Of a stretch of DNA of 64,000 nt, positions 1 through 9,171 are shown in pieces (position 1 is the first letter of the stretch; the number at the start of each line of letters is the position of its first letter). Made by a program: the position numbers and the translations under genes. Under the pieces are notes generated by a model that saw nothing but the letters and a program-made list of their open reading frames with translations, searched no databases and was not told the DNA's origin. Location: NCBI GenBank assembly GCA_947475095.1, contig CANJLG010000001.1, positions 95,777 to 159,776 on the forward strand, written 5' to 3'. Source of the stretch: Flavobacteriales bacterium (GTDB taxonomy: Bacteria > Bacteroidota > Bacteroidia > Flavobacteriales_D > Crocinitomicaceae).

Positions 1-942
1 ATCTGGAATGATAAGTTCTCCAATACCACAACGAGGTCCAGAAGATAGCATCCGGATATCATTTCCGATTTTCATTAAAGATACGGACGATCTTTTGAAG
101 GCACCAGACAGTTCAACCATTGCGTCATGGGCTGCCAATGCTTCAAATTTATTTTTAGCGGTTACAAAGGGAAAGCCTGTGAAATCAGAAATTTTCTTCG
201 CTACTAATCGATCGTAGCCTTTTGGCGTGTTTAGGCCAGTTCCAACAGCTGTTCCGCCTAATGCCAATTCTGTTATCGCTTCCAATGCATTTTGAATCGC
301 GCGCATTGAGTTATCTAGTTGGGCAACATAAGCACTAAACTCTTGGCCCAAAGTAAGTGGAGTAGCATCCATAAAATGAGTTCTCCCCGTTTTTACGATA
401 GCCTTAAACTCAACAGACTTAGCGTGAAGAACCTCTCTGAGATGAAGTAGGGCTGGCAAAGTACATTCCTTTGTTATTTTATAAGCTGCGATATGCATGG
501 CCGTAGGAAAGGTATCGTTGGACGACTGAGATTTATTCACATCATCATTTGGACTTAATATTTTTTCTACATCTTGTAATTTGCCACCATTTAATTCATG
601 TCCTCTATTGGCTATTACTTCATTGCAATTCATGTTGGATTGGGTGCCAGAACCTGTTTGCCAAATAACCAATGGGAATTCTTGATCGTGCATCCCCGTT
701 AATATTTCGTCACAAACGGCAGAAATTAGTTCCCGTTTTTCAATGGATAAAACCCCTAATTCAAAATTTGCGTGAGCAGCTGCTTTTTTCAAAAAAGCAA
801 AGGCGTGAATTATCTCGATTGGCATGGATGCTTCCTTTCCAATTTTAAAATTATTTCTAGAACGCTCTGTTTGCGCTCCCCAATAACGAGATGAAGGGAC
901 TTTTACTTCTCCCATTGTATCTTTTTCAATTCTAAATTCCAT
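1..942 (-). CDS. fumC: Fumarate hydratase class II, C-terminus truncated by window edge
   Basis: Manual minus-strand translation gives [35 protein letters not shown]...[23 protein letters not shown]...[20 protein letters not shown], characteristic of class II fumarase. Absent from the ORF track because it runs off the edge. Confidence 0.96.
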   Translation of the reverse strand, partial: MEFRIEKDTMGEVKVPSSRYWGAQTERSRNNFKIGKEASMPIEIIHAFAFLKKAAAHANFELGVLSIEKRELISAVCDEILTGMHDQEFPLVIWQTGSGTQSNMNCNEVIANRGHELNGGKLQDVEKILSPNDDVNKSQSSNDTFPTAMHIAAYKITKECTLPALLHLREVLHAKSVEFKAIVKTGRTHFMDATPLTLGQEFSAYVAQLDNSMRAIQNALEAITELALGGTAVGTGLNTPKGYDRLVAKKISDFTGFPFVTAKNKFEALAAHDAMVELSGAFKRSSVSLMKIGNDIRMLSSGPRCGIGELIIPD

Positions 943-1008
943 ATTATTGGTTTTATTAAATTATAATTTTTAATTTTGCTGTGTTGATTTATACAAAAAT
1001 AATAGAAG

Positions 1009-1170
1009 ATGAGCAGTTTTGGTATCGTATTGTTTCTTTTAATTTTCGGAATGGCATTTTGGATGCTTATTTACCTTATGGGTTTTATCCTTCCATTCTG
1101 GATTACCTTAGGTATTTTTGAACAACTGAAGCCTAAACGTGTTTTTGAAGACAAGAAAATAAAAGAGTAA
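1009..1170 (+). CDS. Small single-pass membrane protein (53 aa)
   Basis: ATG..TAA ORF MSSFGIVLFLLIFGMAFWMLIYLMGFILPFWITLGIFEQLKPKRVFEDKKIKE; hydrophobic core, followed by a strong terminator; below ORF-track length cutoff. Confidence 0.55.
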   Translation: MSSFGIVLFLLIFGMAFWMLIYLMGFILPFWITLGIFEQLKPKRVFEDKKIKE

Positions 1171-1191
1171 TGTCTCTTTTCATAATAGTGT

Positions 1192-1220
1192 AAAGCCCGT
1201 CGAAAAAACGGGCTTTTTTT
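1192..1220 (+). terminator. Rho-independent terminator
   Basis: AAAGCCCGT-CGAAAA-ACGGGCTTTTTTT inverted repeat with T-tract just after the small ORF. Confidence 0.8.
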
Positions 1221-1269
1221 ATGCGCTATTTTTGTTTGGGCAGAAAGTATTTATACCCTTGCCTCCTAT

Positions 1270-1830
1270 TTATTTATTTTTTAGAATCCCATTTTGAGGG
1301 ATTTCAAAAGGCAACTCGCAAGCCACATCGGGTTTCAAAGCCACACGGCGACGCTTCTTAACGCGAAATTTATGCAGACAAACCACAACACCTTGACTTT
1401 CTACACCCAAAATATAAGCGCCATATCTTTTTCTTTTAGTGGGATCAATGTGCACCAAAACGATAAGCTCTTCATAGGTTTTAGTGGCATTGAAATATGC
1501 ACTGGTCAATTTTACAGCTTCTCGGATTTGGCCGTGACTTTTTTCAACTTTATCTGTTGCTAAAAAGAAAGCCCCTAACCACTCTTCTCCTATTAGCTTT
1601 CCATTTTGTTTGGATTCAAACCTTGCATTCATATTATTGATTGAGTCCATTCCTAAATTCTCTACAAGATCTCCACCGACATAGACCACCTTAAACCCCC
1701 AGCTATTTGCGGTTTCTATGATGGCATTGTTCCTTTCATATGAAAAAGGCCTACCTGTTATATAATAGGTTTGTGCAACTAGCCAACCGTGAAGGCAAAA
1801 AATAAACAGGGCAAAAATGAGCTTCATCAA
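1270..1830 (-). CDS. Uncharacterised secreted protein (186 aa), translationally coupled to the upstream metalloprotease
   Basis: Signal peptide-like N-terminus MMKLIFALFIFCLHGWLVAQ; 4-nt overlap with the metalloprotease ORF (1827-1830). Confidence 0.7.
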   Translation of the reverse strand: MMKLIFALFIFCLHGWLVAQTYYITGRPFSYERNNAIIETANSWGFKVVYVGGDLVENLGMDSINNMNARFESKQNGKLIGEEWLGAFFLATDKVEKSHGQIREAVKLTSAYFNATKTYEELIVLVHIDPTKRKRYGAYILGVESQGVVVCLHKFRVKKRRRVALKPDVACELPFEIPQNGILKNK

Positions 1831-4634
1831 TACTTTAAGAATTTATACAAGGATGGTCCATTGGCGCTGTTGGCCACCACCAAATAAAGCCCACTGGCAT
1901 ATTGAGATAAATCAAATGTGCAGGAATTACTTCCGCTTACAACTTGGCTACTCAAGGCTTTACCCGATATATCCATCAAATATACAGTTTGTATCGCATG
2001 CCCCGTCCATGTCAAATGAACCGCATCCCCAGCTGGGTTAGGCGATAATACGACCGTAACGTCATGCTCGGAAAGTCCAGATTGATCTACCGTTATACAT
2101 TGTGACGTGTCTGAACATCCATTTAATGTCACAACAACCGCATAGGTTCCACTTGCCGCACCCGTGGTGAAACTTTGGGAGACAGCGCCAGGTACGGGCA
2201 GATTAGTTGCACAGTCCAGCCATTGGTAATCGACGTTGTTTTGTTGAGCCGTCAAGGTAATGTCGTTTTGAGAAATGAGGTTGGAAGGTGTGGATAATAC
2301 TGTTAAGTTTTGATTTACCTCATCGGCGCATTGCCCAAGATCAGGAGTGAATATGTAGGATGTGGTTCCGGGGCTTGCAGATGATGCCGGGGGCGACCAA
2401 GTCCCCGCTATGCCATTAGTTGAGGTGTTAGAAAACTGAATATCCGTCCCTTGGCACACATTTTCAAATGCCTCGAATAGAGGGCTTGCCATGGGCTCAA
2501 CTACCAAAGAAAAAGAGGTGTTGACAGCGCAATTGTTTGGGGTAGAAGTAAAGTTATAAGTGCTCGTTCCAGCTATAGTTAAATTCAATGGTGGAGACCA
2601 AGTGCCTGGAATACCGTTGTCAGATTGAATGGGCAAAGAAAAACTTGAGTCATTTTGACAAGCATTGCTAAGACCAGAAAATAAAGGAGTCACTGTGCTT
2701 CCACAGGTAATGGTGAAATTATTGTTAGAAATATCGAAAAAAGTGCCTGCTGATGAAATTACCATAACGCGCGCTGTGGTAGTGGACACATTCGGACACA
2801 CAATAACCTCCGAACCATCGTTGGCAGTAATGCTATTCAAGACAAATGGATAACTTAAGCCGCCATTGACTGACAACAGTATTCTGACATCAGAACAATT
2901 TATGGGGGCAACATCGGTATTGGCAACAGACCACGTAACGGTTTGATTACTTCCACCCACCCATGAAATACCGGTAGCGGAAGGATAATTTACTATAAAA
3001 GGACCAGCAGCGGCATTGGTAGTCACGGTGACATCCACATAATCATTACAAGAACCAACGCCATGGTTGTCCTTAACCGTTAATCTAAAATCCATCACTC
3101 TGGCTACCGATGGAAGACTTTCCCAAGTAAATGGACCATTAGTTGCCAAAGCCGCTAAGTTTGGGAAATAACGTGAAGAATCTAGAGATGGATCAAAACT
3201 GCGAAAACTTGGGCCGCCAGTGGCAGTAGCAACAGGAGGCTGTGTTGAGGCTTCATTATCCATTTGTTCCCAAAGAAAAGTAAGAACGTCTCCTTCTGGA
3301 TCTGTCGCATGCCCTGTGAGTATAAATGGTGTTGAAATAGGGACTATAATATTTCCCCCAGTTGATGTAATCGTTGGAGGCGTATTGTTCAAAGGAGTTA
3401 TGACCTCGCACTGATGACCATTGCTTAAAATCTCAGCACTAATTTCACCTAAGTTATAGCCGTGAAAATAATCGTCACTGTTATTCTGAACATTTGGCGA
3501 ACAAATACCTGCATAACCCATAATCGTACTGGCACTTCCTGGCTCTCGGCGAGCAGCGCTCACGCTATTGCAATTATTGTTTTGCGTGTGGTTTCCACCA
3601 AATTGATGCCCCATTTCGTGGGCAACATAGTCGATGTCAAAAGGATCTCCAATTGGAGCCCCACTTCCGGTTACGCCTCTCGCTTTTTGCCCACCTGCAC
3701 AAACCACCCCCAAGCCAGCAAGGCCGCCACTATTGGTTCCAAAAACGTGGCCTATATCGTAATTGGCACTTCCTATAATATTGTCAACGGTCGTTTGGTT
3801 TTGGGTAATCATAGAGCCAGGAGTTCCATTGGTAAAAGGGTCCGTGGCGGCAACAGTATAGATTAAATTATTGTTATTGGGAACAATGACCATGGTAATT
3901 GCGATATCTTTCTCATACACACCATTCACGCGGTTCATGGTCGTTACTTGAGCGGCCGCCGAAAGCAATACAGAGCCTCCATGGAAAGTCGTGTATTCAG
4001 CTGTGGCCGAAAGTGCCAATCGATAGGTTCGAAGATCGCATGTTCCAAACATACTTTTCTCAGTTTTGATCGGTTTAGACTCTATTTCGCCTTGAACATC
4101 ACAAAATAATTTTTTATCTGTGAGGAAATCTTTCTTGGTATAAACTACATAATATTGGTTGTTTCCCTCAAACATGGGATCGATAAAGACCGTACTTTGC
4201 CCCGGCACAAATATCATGGCGTGCAAGCCAGTTGGAGTAATGTCCCATTTGCCATATGCGCCAGATCCATCTTTGGCATAAGCATCCATGCTTATGATTT
4301 GTGGAAACTTGGCATTGTACAAAGGGTGCATAGTTTCGTTGCGCTTGGCTGTAAAAGCATGCATGGTCCCATCAGGAAAAGGGAATTGAATTTCCGCAAT
4401 AAATCCACTAATTCGGCCTTCTCTATAAGTAATCCCTTCTAAATCGGATTGCAATGAAGAAACATCTAAGTGAAAAATTTTATGTCTAACCACTTGAATC
4501 TTTGAGGGGCCAAGTGAAGTATTGGCCTCAATATCCGAAGAACGCCAATCCAAGAAAATTGACTTTAAGTTTTGAGCTGTTAATGGAAATATGCTAATTA
4601 AAAAAACAAAGATAGAAAGGTATAAACGTGCCAT
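1827..4634 (-). CDS. Secreted reprolysin-like (metzincin) zinc metalloprotease with T9SS type-A C-terminal sorting domain
   Basis: HEMGHQFGGNHT (HExxHxxGxxH) plus downstream Met-turn (STIMGYAGIC); C-terminus LSPNPAGDAVHLTW...SGLYLVVANSANGPSLYKFLKY resembles a T9SS sorting domain. Confidence 0.92.
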   Translation of the reverse strand: MARLYLSIFVFLISIFPLTAQNLKSIFLDWRSSDIEANTSLGPSKIQVVRHKIFHLDVSSLQSDLEGITYREGRISGFIAEIQFPFPDGTMHAFTAKRNETMHPLYNAKFPQIISMDAYAKDGSGAYGKWDITPTGLHAMIFVPGQSTVFIDPMFEGNNQYYVVYTKKDFLTDKKLFCDVQGEIESKPIKTEKSMFGTCDLRTYRLALSATAEYTTFHGGSVLLSAAAQVTTMNRVNGVYEKDIAITMVIVPNNNNLIYTVAATDPFTNGTPGSMITQNQTTVDNIIGSANYDIGHVFGTNSGGLAGLGVVCAGGQKARGVTGSGAPIGDPFDIDYVAHEMGHQFGGNHTQNNNCNSVSAARREPGSASTIMGYAGICSPNVQNNSDDYFHGYNLGEISAEILSNGHQCEVITPLNNTPPTITSTGGNIIVPISTPFILTGHATDPEGDVLTFLWEQMDNEASTQPPVATATGGPSFRSFDPSLDSSRYFPNLAALATNGPFTWESLPSVARVMDFRLTVKDNHGVGSCNDYVDVTVTTNAAAGPFIVNYPSATGISWVGGSNQTVTWSVANTDVAPINCSDVRILLSVNGGLSYPFVLNSITANDGSEVIVCPNVSTTTARVMVISSAGTFFDISNNNFTITCGSTVTPLFSGLSNACQNDSSFSLPIQSDNGIPGTWSPPLNLTIAGTSTYNFTSTPNNCAVNTSFSLVVEPMASPLFEAFENVCQGTDIQFSNTSTNGIAGTWSPPASSASPGTTSYIFTPDLGQCADEVNQNLTVLSTPSNLISQNDITLTAQQNNVDYQWLDCATNLPVPGAVSQSFTTGAASGTYAVVVTLNGCSDTSQCITVDQSGLSEHDVTVVLSPNPAGDAVHLTWTGHAIQTVYLMDISGKALSSQVVSGSNSCTFDLSQYASGLYLVVANSANGPSLYKFLKY

Positions 4635-4804
4635 GCTGAAAAATTTTTGTAAATATATAAATTACCTGTATTTATTATTTAAAGTTTGGAAAGACTTAAA
4701 AATTTTAGCCTAAAAAAATTATGCTTAATAACAGTCTTTTCTGCCAATACTTTCTATTGATTAAAATTAATGCTAAGAAAAAATTAATTATTCGTAAAGT
4801 ATTT

Positions 4805-4833
4805 TTGAATTATTAAAAAAAATATTAAGTTTG
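4805..4833 (+). promoter_or_regulatory. Bacteroidetes-type promoter for the exbB operon
   Basis: TTG (4805-4807) - N18 - TAAGTTTG (4826-4833), match to the -33/-7 consensus TTG/TAnnTTTG, 44 nt before the exbB ATG. Confidence 0.6.
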
Positions 4834-4877
4834 TCGAGATTATTAATTCTTTAATGCTTATTTTAATTTTTTAAATT

Positions 4878-5702
4878 ATGAGTTCAAACAATGTTATTCG
4901 AAAGAAAAGCAAAATTTCAGGTGGTTTTTCATCGCTAATGTCTGTTTTAGCGATTGTTATTTCGCTTATTGCAGGAGTTTTAATATATAAATTTATTTTT
5001 GGAGATCCCGCTAATTTTGCTGAAGGAGATAATACCGGCGAGCCATTAGATGGAAATTTATTGGCTACTATTTATAAAGGAGGTTTTATCGTTCCGATTT
5101 TGGTAGCTATAAATTTAATTATAATTATCTTTTCAATTGAGCGATTTGTCACTCTATCAATTGCCAAAGGAAAGGGGAAGTCAAATAAGTTTGTTAGTAA
5201 GATAAAAGAATTATTAGTTTCAAAAGAATTGGTAAGCGCTGTCGATGAGTGCGATAAACAAAGAGGCTCTTTAGCAAATGTTGTCCGAGCTGGTTTGGTG
5301 AAATATGAATCTGTTTGTGACGATAAAGAAATGAATAAGGAACAAAAGGTTGATAGCCTTAAAAAGGAGTTAGAAGAGGCGACGTCTCTAGAGCTTCCGA
5401 TGCTTTCTAAAAACCTAGTTATCCTATCTACGCTAGCTTCGGTTGCAACACTAATTGGATTAATCGGTACTGTAATCGGAATGATTCGTTCCTTTTCTGC
5501 CATGTCTCAAGGTGCACCTGATACAGCCCAACTTGCAACAGGTATTTCTGAAGCGCTTATAAATACCTTTTTAGGAATTGCGGGTTCAACCATCGCGATA
5601 ATCATGTACAATTTCTTTTCAACGAAAATTGATGCCATGACATACAGCATTGATGAAGCAAGCTTTACAATTGTTCAAGAATTTTCAGCGTCGCAGAAAT
5701 AA
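4878..5702 (+). CDS. exbB: MotA/TolQ/ExbB proton channel family protein
   Basis: Hydrophobic segments with LSTLASVATLIGLIGTVIGMIRSF...GISEALINTFLGI, typical of ExbB/TolQ. Confidence 0.93.
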   Translation: MSSNNVIRKKSKISGGFSSLMSVLAIVISLIAGVLIYKFIFGDPANFAEGDNTGEPLDGNLLATIYKGGFIVPILVAINLIIIIFSIERFVTLSIAKGKGKSNKFVSKIKELLVSKELVSAVDECDKQRGSLANVVRAGLVKYESVCDDKEMNKEQKVDSLKKELEEATSLELPMLSKNLVILSTLASVATLIGLIGTVIGMIRSFSAMSQGAPDTAQLATGISEALINTFLGIAGSTIAIIMYNFFSTKIDAMTYSIDEASFTIVQEFSASQK

Positions 5703-5736
5703 CAAATACGCAGTCATTTAATAAAATTACCTAGAG

Positions 5737-6399
5737 ATGCCAAAAATTAAAGCCCCTAAGGGAAGTCCTAGTATAGACATGACGCCTATGGTAGACTTGG
5801 CATTTCTATTAGTGACTTTCTTTATGTTATCGGCATCTTTTAGATCTAGCGAGCCTGTTGATGTTGATGTGCCAACGAGTATTAGTGATAAAATTATTCC
5901 TGAAAATGTCATCGTGGTTACCATCGATGTTAAAGGCCGTGTGTTTTTTAATCTGGCTGGAGTGGAAGCACGAAGAGAGTTGCTGGGAAGCATGGCTAAT
6001 AAATACGGTATTAAAATGAATAAAGATCAGGAAGATAAATTCGTCTTTATGTCTACTTTTGGCTGCTCAATGAGCGAATTGCCTAAGTACCTAAATTTAG
6101 AAGCTAATGCTCAAAAAAAGTTTCCTACATTAGGAATACCTTGTGATTCAACGAAAAACGAACTGAAAGATTGGATTAGTTTTGGTAATCGTGCGGCTCT
6201 AAACTCTGGAAAGACCGCTTTTGTTGAGGCAAAGAATAAAGGCCAAAAGCCTAACGTTAACGATTTCAAACCAAAATTTATATTACGGGTAGATAGTAAG
6301 GCGCTATACAAAGACGCTCAAAAAGTAATAGACGTTTTTAGAGATTTAAATTTAAATAATTTGAATTTTATAACCTCAATGGAATTAGCTCCAATTTAA
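5737..6399 (+). CDS. exbD: ExbD/TolR biopolymer transport protein
   Basis: N-terminal SIDMTPMVDLAFLLVTFFMLSASF ExbD motif with single TM and extended periplasmic domain. Confidence 0.92.
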   Translation: MPKIKAPKGSPSIDMTPMVDLAFLLVTFFMLSASFRSSEPVDVDVPTSISDKIIPENVIVVTIDVKGRVFFNLAGVEARRELLGSMANKYGIKMNKDQEDKFVFMSTFGCSMSELPKYLNLEANAQKKFPTLGIPCDSTKNELKDWISFGNRAALNSGKTAFVEAKNKGQKPNVNDFKPKFILRVDSKALYKDAQKVIDVFRDLNLNNLNFITSMELAPI

Positions 6400-6410
6400 A
6401 AAATTAAGAA

Positions 6411-7049
6411 ATGGCAGAAATGGCAGAAGGTGGTGGCGATAGTCAACACAAAGGAAAAAAAAGAGCTAAAAAAAGTTCAACAAGGGTCGATATGACACCT
6501 ATGGTTGATTTAGCATTTCTTCTGTTAACTTTTTTCGTTCTTACGGCAACATTTAGTAAGCCCAAAGTAATGAGTTTAATTTATCCTGCTAAGATAGACC
6601 CCAAAGATCAAAAGGTAGATCAGCCTAAAATTAATAATGCAATAACATTCTTGCTGTCTAAAGATAAAATCTACTATTATAGTGGGCAATTCTATCCTGT
6701 TGATAAGCCAGGCCCTAACGGACCAACAAAATTAGAAGTCACAAATTTTGGCACGGATGGTGTAAGGAAATTATTAGCTGAAGGTAATAAATACGTGCTG
6801 AGTGAAAAGAAGATTTATAATAGCCAACTTAAAAAAAAAGAAATTCAAGACAGCACCTATTTAAGACATTTATTAGAAGCTAAAAAAAATAAGAAAGCGT
6901 TGAAAGTTTTAATTAAAGCAGATGATAAAGCAACATGTAAAAACTTTATCGATTTAATTGATGAATTAAAAATTGCAGAAATTGGTGTAATTGCACCTGT
7001 AGAATTGATGCCACAAGAAAACGAATTAATACAATCAAAAATAAAGTAA
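6411..7049 (+). CDS. exbD: ExbD/TolR biopolymer transport protein (second copy)
   Basis: VDMTPMVDLAFLLLTFFVLTATF ExbD motif. Confidence 0.92.
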   Translation: MAEMAEGGGDSQHKGKKRAKKSSTRVDMTPMVDLAFLLLTFFVLTATFSKPKVMSLIYPAKIDPKDQKVDQPKINNAITFLLSKDKIYYYSGQFYPVDKPGPNGPTKLEVTNFGTDGVRKLLAEGNKYVLSEKKIYNSQLKKKEIQDSTYLRHLLEAKKNKKALKVLIKADDKATCKNFIDLIDELKIAEIGVIAPVELMPQENELIQSKIK

Positions 7050-7050
7050 T

Positions 7051-7926
7051 ATGGAAGTTATTATAACACTTATTGCAATTGTTTTTATTATTTCTTTGTA
7101 TGACTATTATTCTTCTAGATCATGGCAACAAGTCAGTTCTGCTGAGCGAAATGATTTAGTTTTCGAAGGTAGAAACCAAGATTATGGCGCCTACGAAATC
7201 CGTAAAAAATATGATAAAAGATTACTCTTTATTATGTTATCGGTGTTTTTATCTATATCGCTTATCTATGGATCTTGGGTAATTTATAAAAATTTACCTG
7301 AAGAAGCTAAAGTAGTACCCCCTGTCGATACTACTCAAATGAGTATACCAGCTCCTCCACTCGATGAAGAAGAGCCGCCACCACCACCACCCGACGAACC
7401 ACCTCCACCAGTTGAAGAGACATTCAAATTTGTTGCGCCAATCGTTTCAGATGAAGAAGTAGCAGAAGAAGTTTATATTCCTGTCGACGATCAAAAAGTT
7501 TCAACTGAAACAGTCGAGGGTACAAAAGAATCATTTGATGAGGAAAATGAAATTTTTGCGCCGCCTGAAGATAATGGACCTGTAGTTCAAGACAAACCGA
7601 AAGAAGTAATTGAAACCTTTGTAGATGAAGAGGCTGAATTTCCTGGAGGCTATCCTGCTATGATGGCTTGGATTCAAAAAAACCTCGTTTTTCCTGAAAC
7701 GGCTATTGAAAACAATGTTCAGGGGAAATGCTTTCTTCGATTTGTTGTTAGTGTAGATGGGAATATTTCAAGTGTAACCGTAACAAAGGGAGTGCCAGAT
7801 TGTCCTGAATGTGATAAAGCAGCAATCAAGGCGATCAGGTCGATGCCGAACTGGAAGGCTGGAAAGTTAAACGGAAGAAGTGTTTCGTCTTACTGCTCAA
7901 TTCCAATTAATTTTGCAATAGAATAA
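7051..7926 (+). CDS. tonB: TonB family energy transducer
   Basis: Proline-rich PPPPPPDEPPPPVEE spacer, C-terminal FPGGYPAMMAWIQKNLVFPETAIENNVQGKCFLRFVVSVDGNISSVTV TonB domain. Confidence 0.93.
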   Translation: MEVIITLIAIVFIISLYDYYSSRSWQQVSSAERNDLVFEGRNQDYGAYEIRKKYDKRLLFIMLSVFLSISLIYGSWVIYKNLPEEAKVVPPVDTTQMSIPAPPLDEEEPPPPPPDEPPPPVEETFKFVAPIVSDEEVAEEVYIPVDDQKVSTETVEGTKESFDEENEIFAPPEDNGPVVQDKPKEVIETFVDEEAEFPGGYPAMMAWIQKNLVFPETAIENNVQGKCFLRFVVSVDGNISSVTVTKGVPDCPECDKAAIKAIRSMPNWKAGKLNGRSVSSYCSIPINFAIE

Positions 7927-7968
7927 AAACTATTCAACAGCAGTTGAGCTTATTTTATTTTAATCAAA

Positions 7969-8160
7969 ATGAATTTTATTAATATTTCTTTATCAGTTTT
8001 TACCTTACTGACTTGCGTTTCTTTTGCGATTTCTCTTCTAATGACTGACTTTCTTCAGCCAAACATAAATGGATCAAGAAGGATAATCCTTATAATTATC
8101 CTTTTCATATATGCCGTAATTCGCTCTTTCAGAATCTACAAGCAGGTTAAAAAAAAATAA
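7969..8160 (+). CDS. Small two-TM membrane protein in the exbBD-tonB operon
   Basis: 63-aa hydrophobic ORF spaced as an operon member, 3 nt before the PstS-like gene. Confidence 0.6.
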   Translation: MNFINISLSVFTLLTCVSFAISLLMTDFLQPNINGSRRIILIIILFIYAVIRSFRIYKQVKKK

Positions 8161-8163
8161 GCC

Positions 8164-9078
8164 ATGTCCTACACTTATACTCTTTGCGGCTTATTTTTTA
8201 TATTAAGCTCGTGCTCATCTAATGAAAATCCATTTTCCTATGGTAACGATACGCATAGTAGGGGAGAAATGGCGCTTTACGTTGAAGAATCGTTTAAACC
8301 ACTTTTTAAAACTAGCATCAACACATTTGAAAGTCAGTATCCCAAAGCGCACATTCAGCCGAAATATAGTTCTGAAGGAGAAATTATCAAAGAATTTTTC
8401 AATGGAAATGTTAAAACAATCTGTATCTCAAGGGACTTTACCGAAAAAGAGAAAAAAGCGTTGAAGAGTAAAAAAATTGAAGTTAGAAGTGATAAAATTG
8501 CTGAAGATGCCGTGGTGATTATCCTCCATCCGACTAACCCTGACTCATTAATGACGATTAATCAACTTAAATCTATCATTAGAGGAGAGACAAGTCGTTG
8601 GAATAGTATGAATACTCAAATCGAAATCGTATTTGACAAGCAAAATTCAGCAAACTATTACTACCTCAAAAAATTGTGTGACTTGAAAAGCCTCCCGATA
8701 AATCTATTTGCTGTCAACTCAAACGAAGAGGTTATTGCGTATGTCAAAAAACATGCAAATGCAATAGGTGTCATTGGACTTAATTGGGTTTCTGATTGTG
8801 ACGATACTGATACCCTCGCCTTCGTTGATGGAATAAATGTTGCCGCAATCGCAAAAAATGATAAAAGCGAGTTCTTTAAGCCATACGCGGGGTATGTTTT
8901 TTCGAAAGAATATCCATTATCAAGAGAAATTTGGATGATAAATAAAGCTAAAAAATCTGGTCTTAATAGTGGCTTTGTACTTTTTATGAAGGGGGATAAA
9001 GGGCAATTAATTATTCAAAAATCTGCATTGGTTCCTGCAACCGCCCCTATTCGGCTCATTCAAATTGTTAAGGAGTAG
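8164..9078 (+). CDS. PstS-like phosphate-type substrate-binding lipoprotein
   Basis: Lipobox-like FFILSSCSS; GEMALYVEESFKPLFKTSINTFESQYPKAHI..SEGEIIKEF; INQLKSIIRGETSRWN resembles the PstS-like (PBP2) fold. Confidence 0.8.
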   Translation: MSYTYTLCGLFFILSSCSSNENPFSYGNDTHSRGEMALYVEESFKPLFKTSINTFESQYPKAHIQPKYSSEGEIIKEFFNGNVKTICISRDFTEKEKKALKSKKIEVRSDKIAEDAVVIILHPTNPDSLMTINQLKSIIRGETSRWNSMNTQIEIVFDKQNSANYYYLKKLCDLKSLPINLFAVNSNEEVIAYVKKHANAIGVIGLNWVSDCDDTDTLAFVDGINVAAIAKNDKSEFFKPYAGYVFSKEYPLSREIWMINKAKKSGLNSGFVLFMKGDKGQLIIQKSALVPATAPIRLIQIVKE

Positions 9079-9171
9079 GTTTTTTTATCAAAATCAACGG
9101 TTTTTAACTTAGTATTTTTTACCTTTGGCCTAACAATTGTACGAAAATATTAAGTCCTTATTTACTCTGCT

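Noticed and set aside
8-217. 69-aa plus-strand ORF at the window start
   Set aside because: Antisense to a clearly coding fumC; no recognisable motifs.
1270-1830. Coupled small protein considered as a toxin-antitoxin or immunity gene
   Set aside because: The partner is a large T9SS-secreted metzincin, not a toxin family; no immunity-type motif. Kept only as an orphan coupled protein.
3462-3866. 134-aa plus-strand ORF opposite the metalloprotease
   Set aside because: Antisense shadow ORF within the well-supported protease domain.
5072-5503. 143-aa minus-strand ORF opposite exbB
   Set aside because: Low-complexity antisense translation of a conserved gene.
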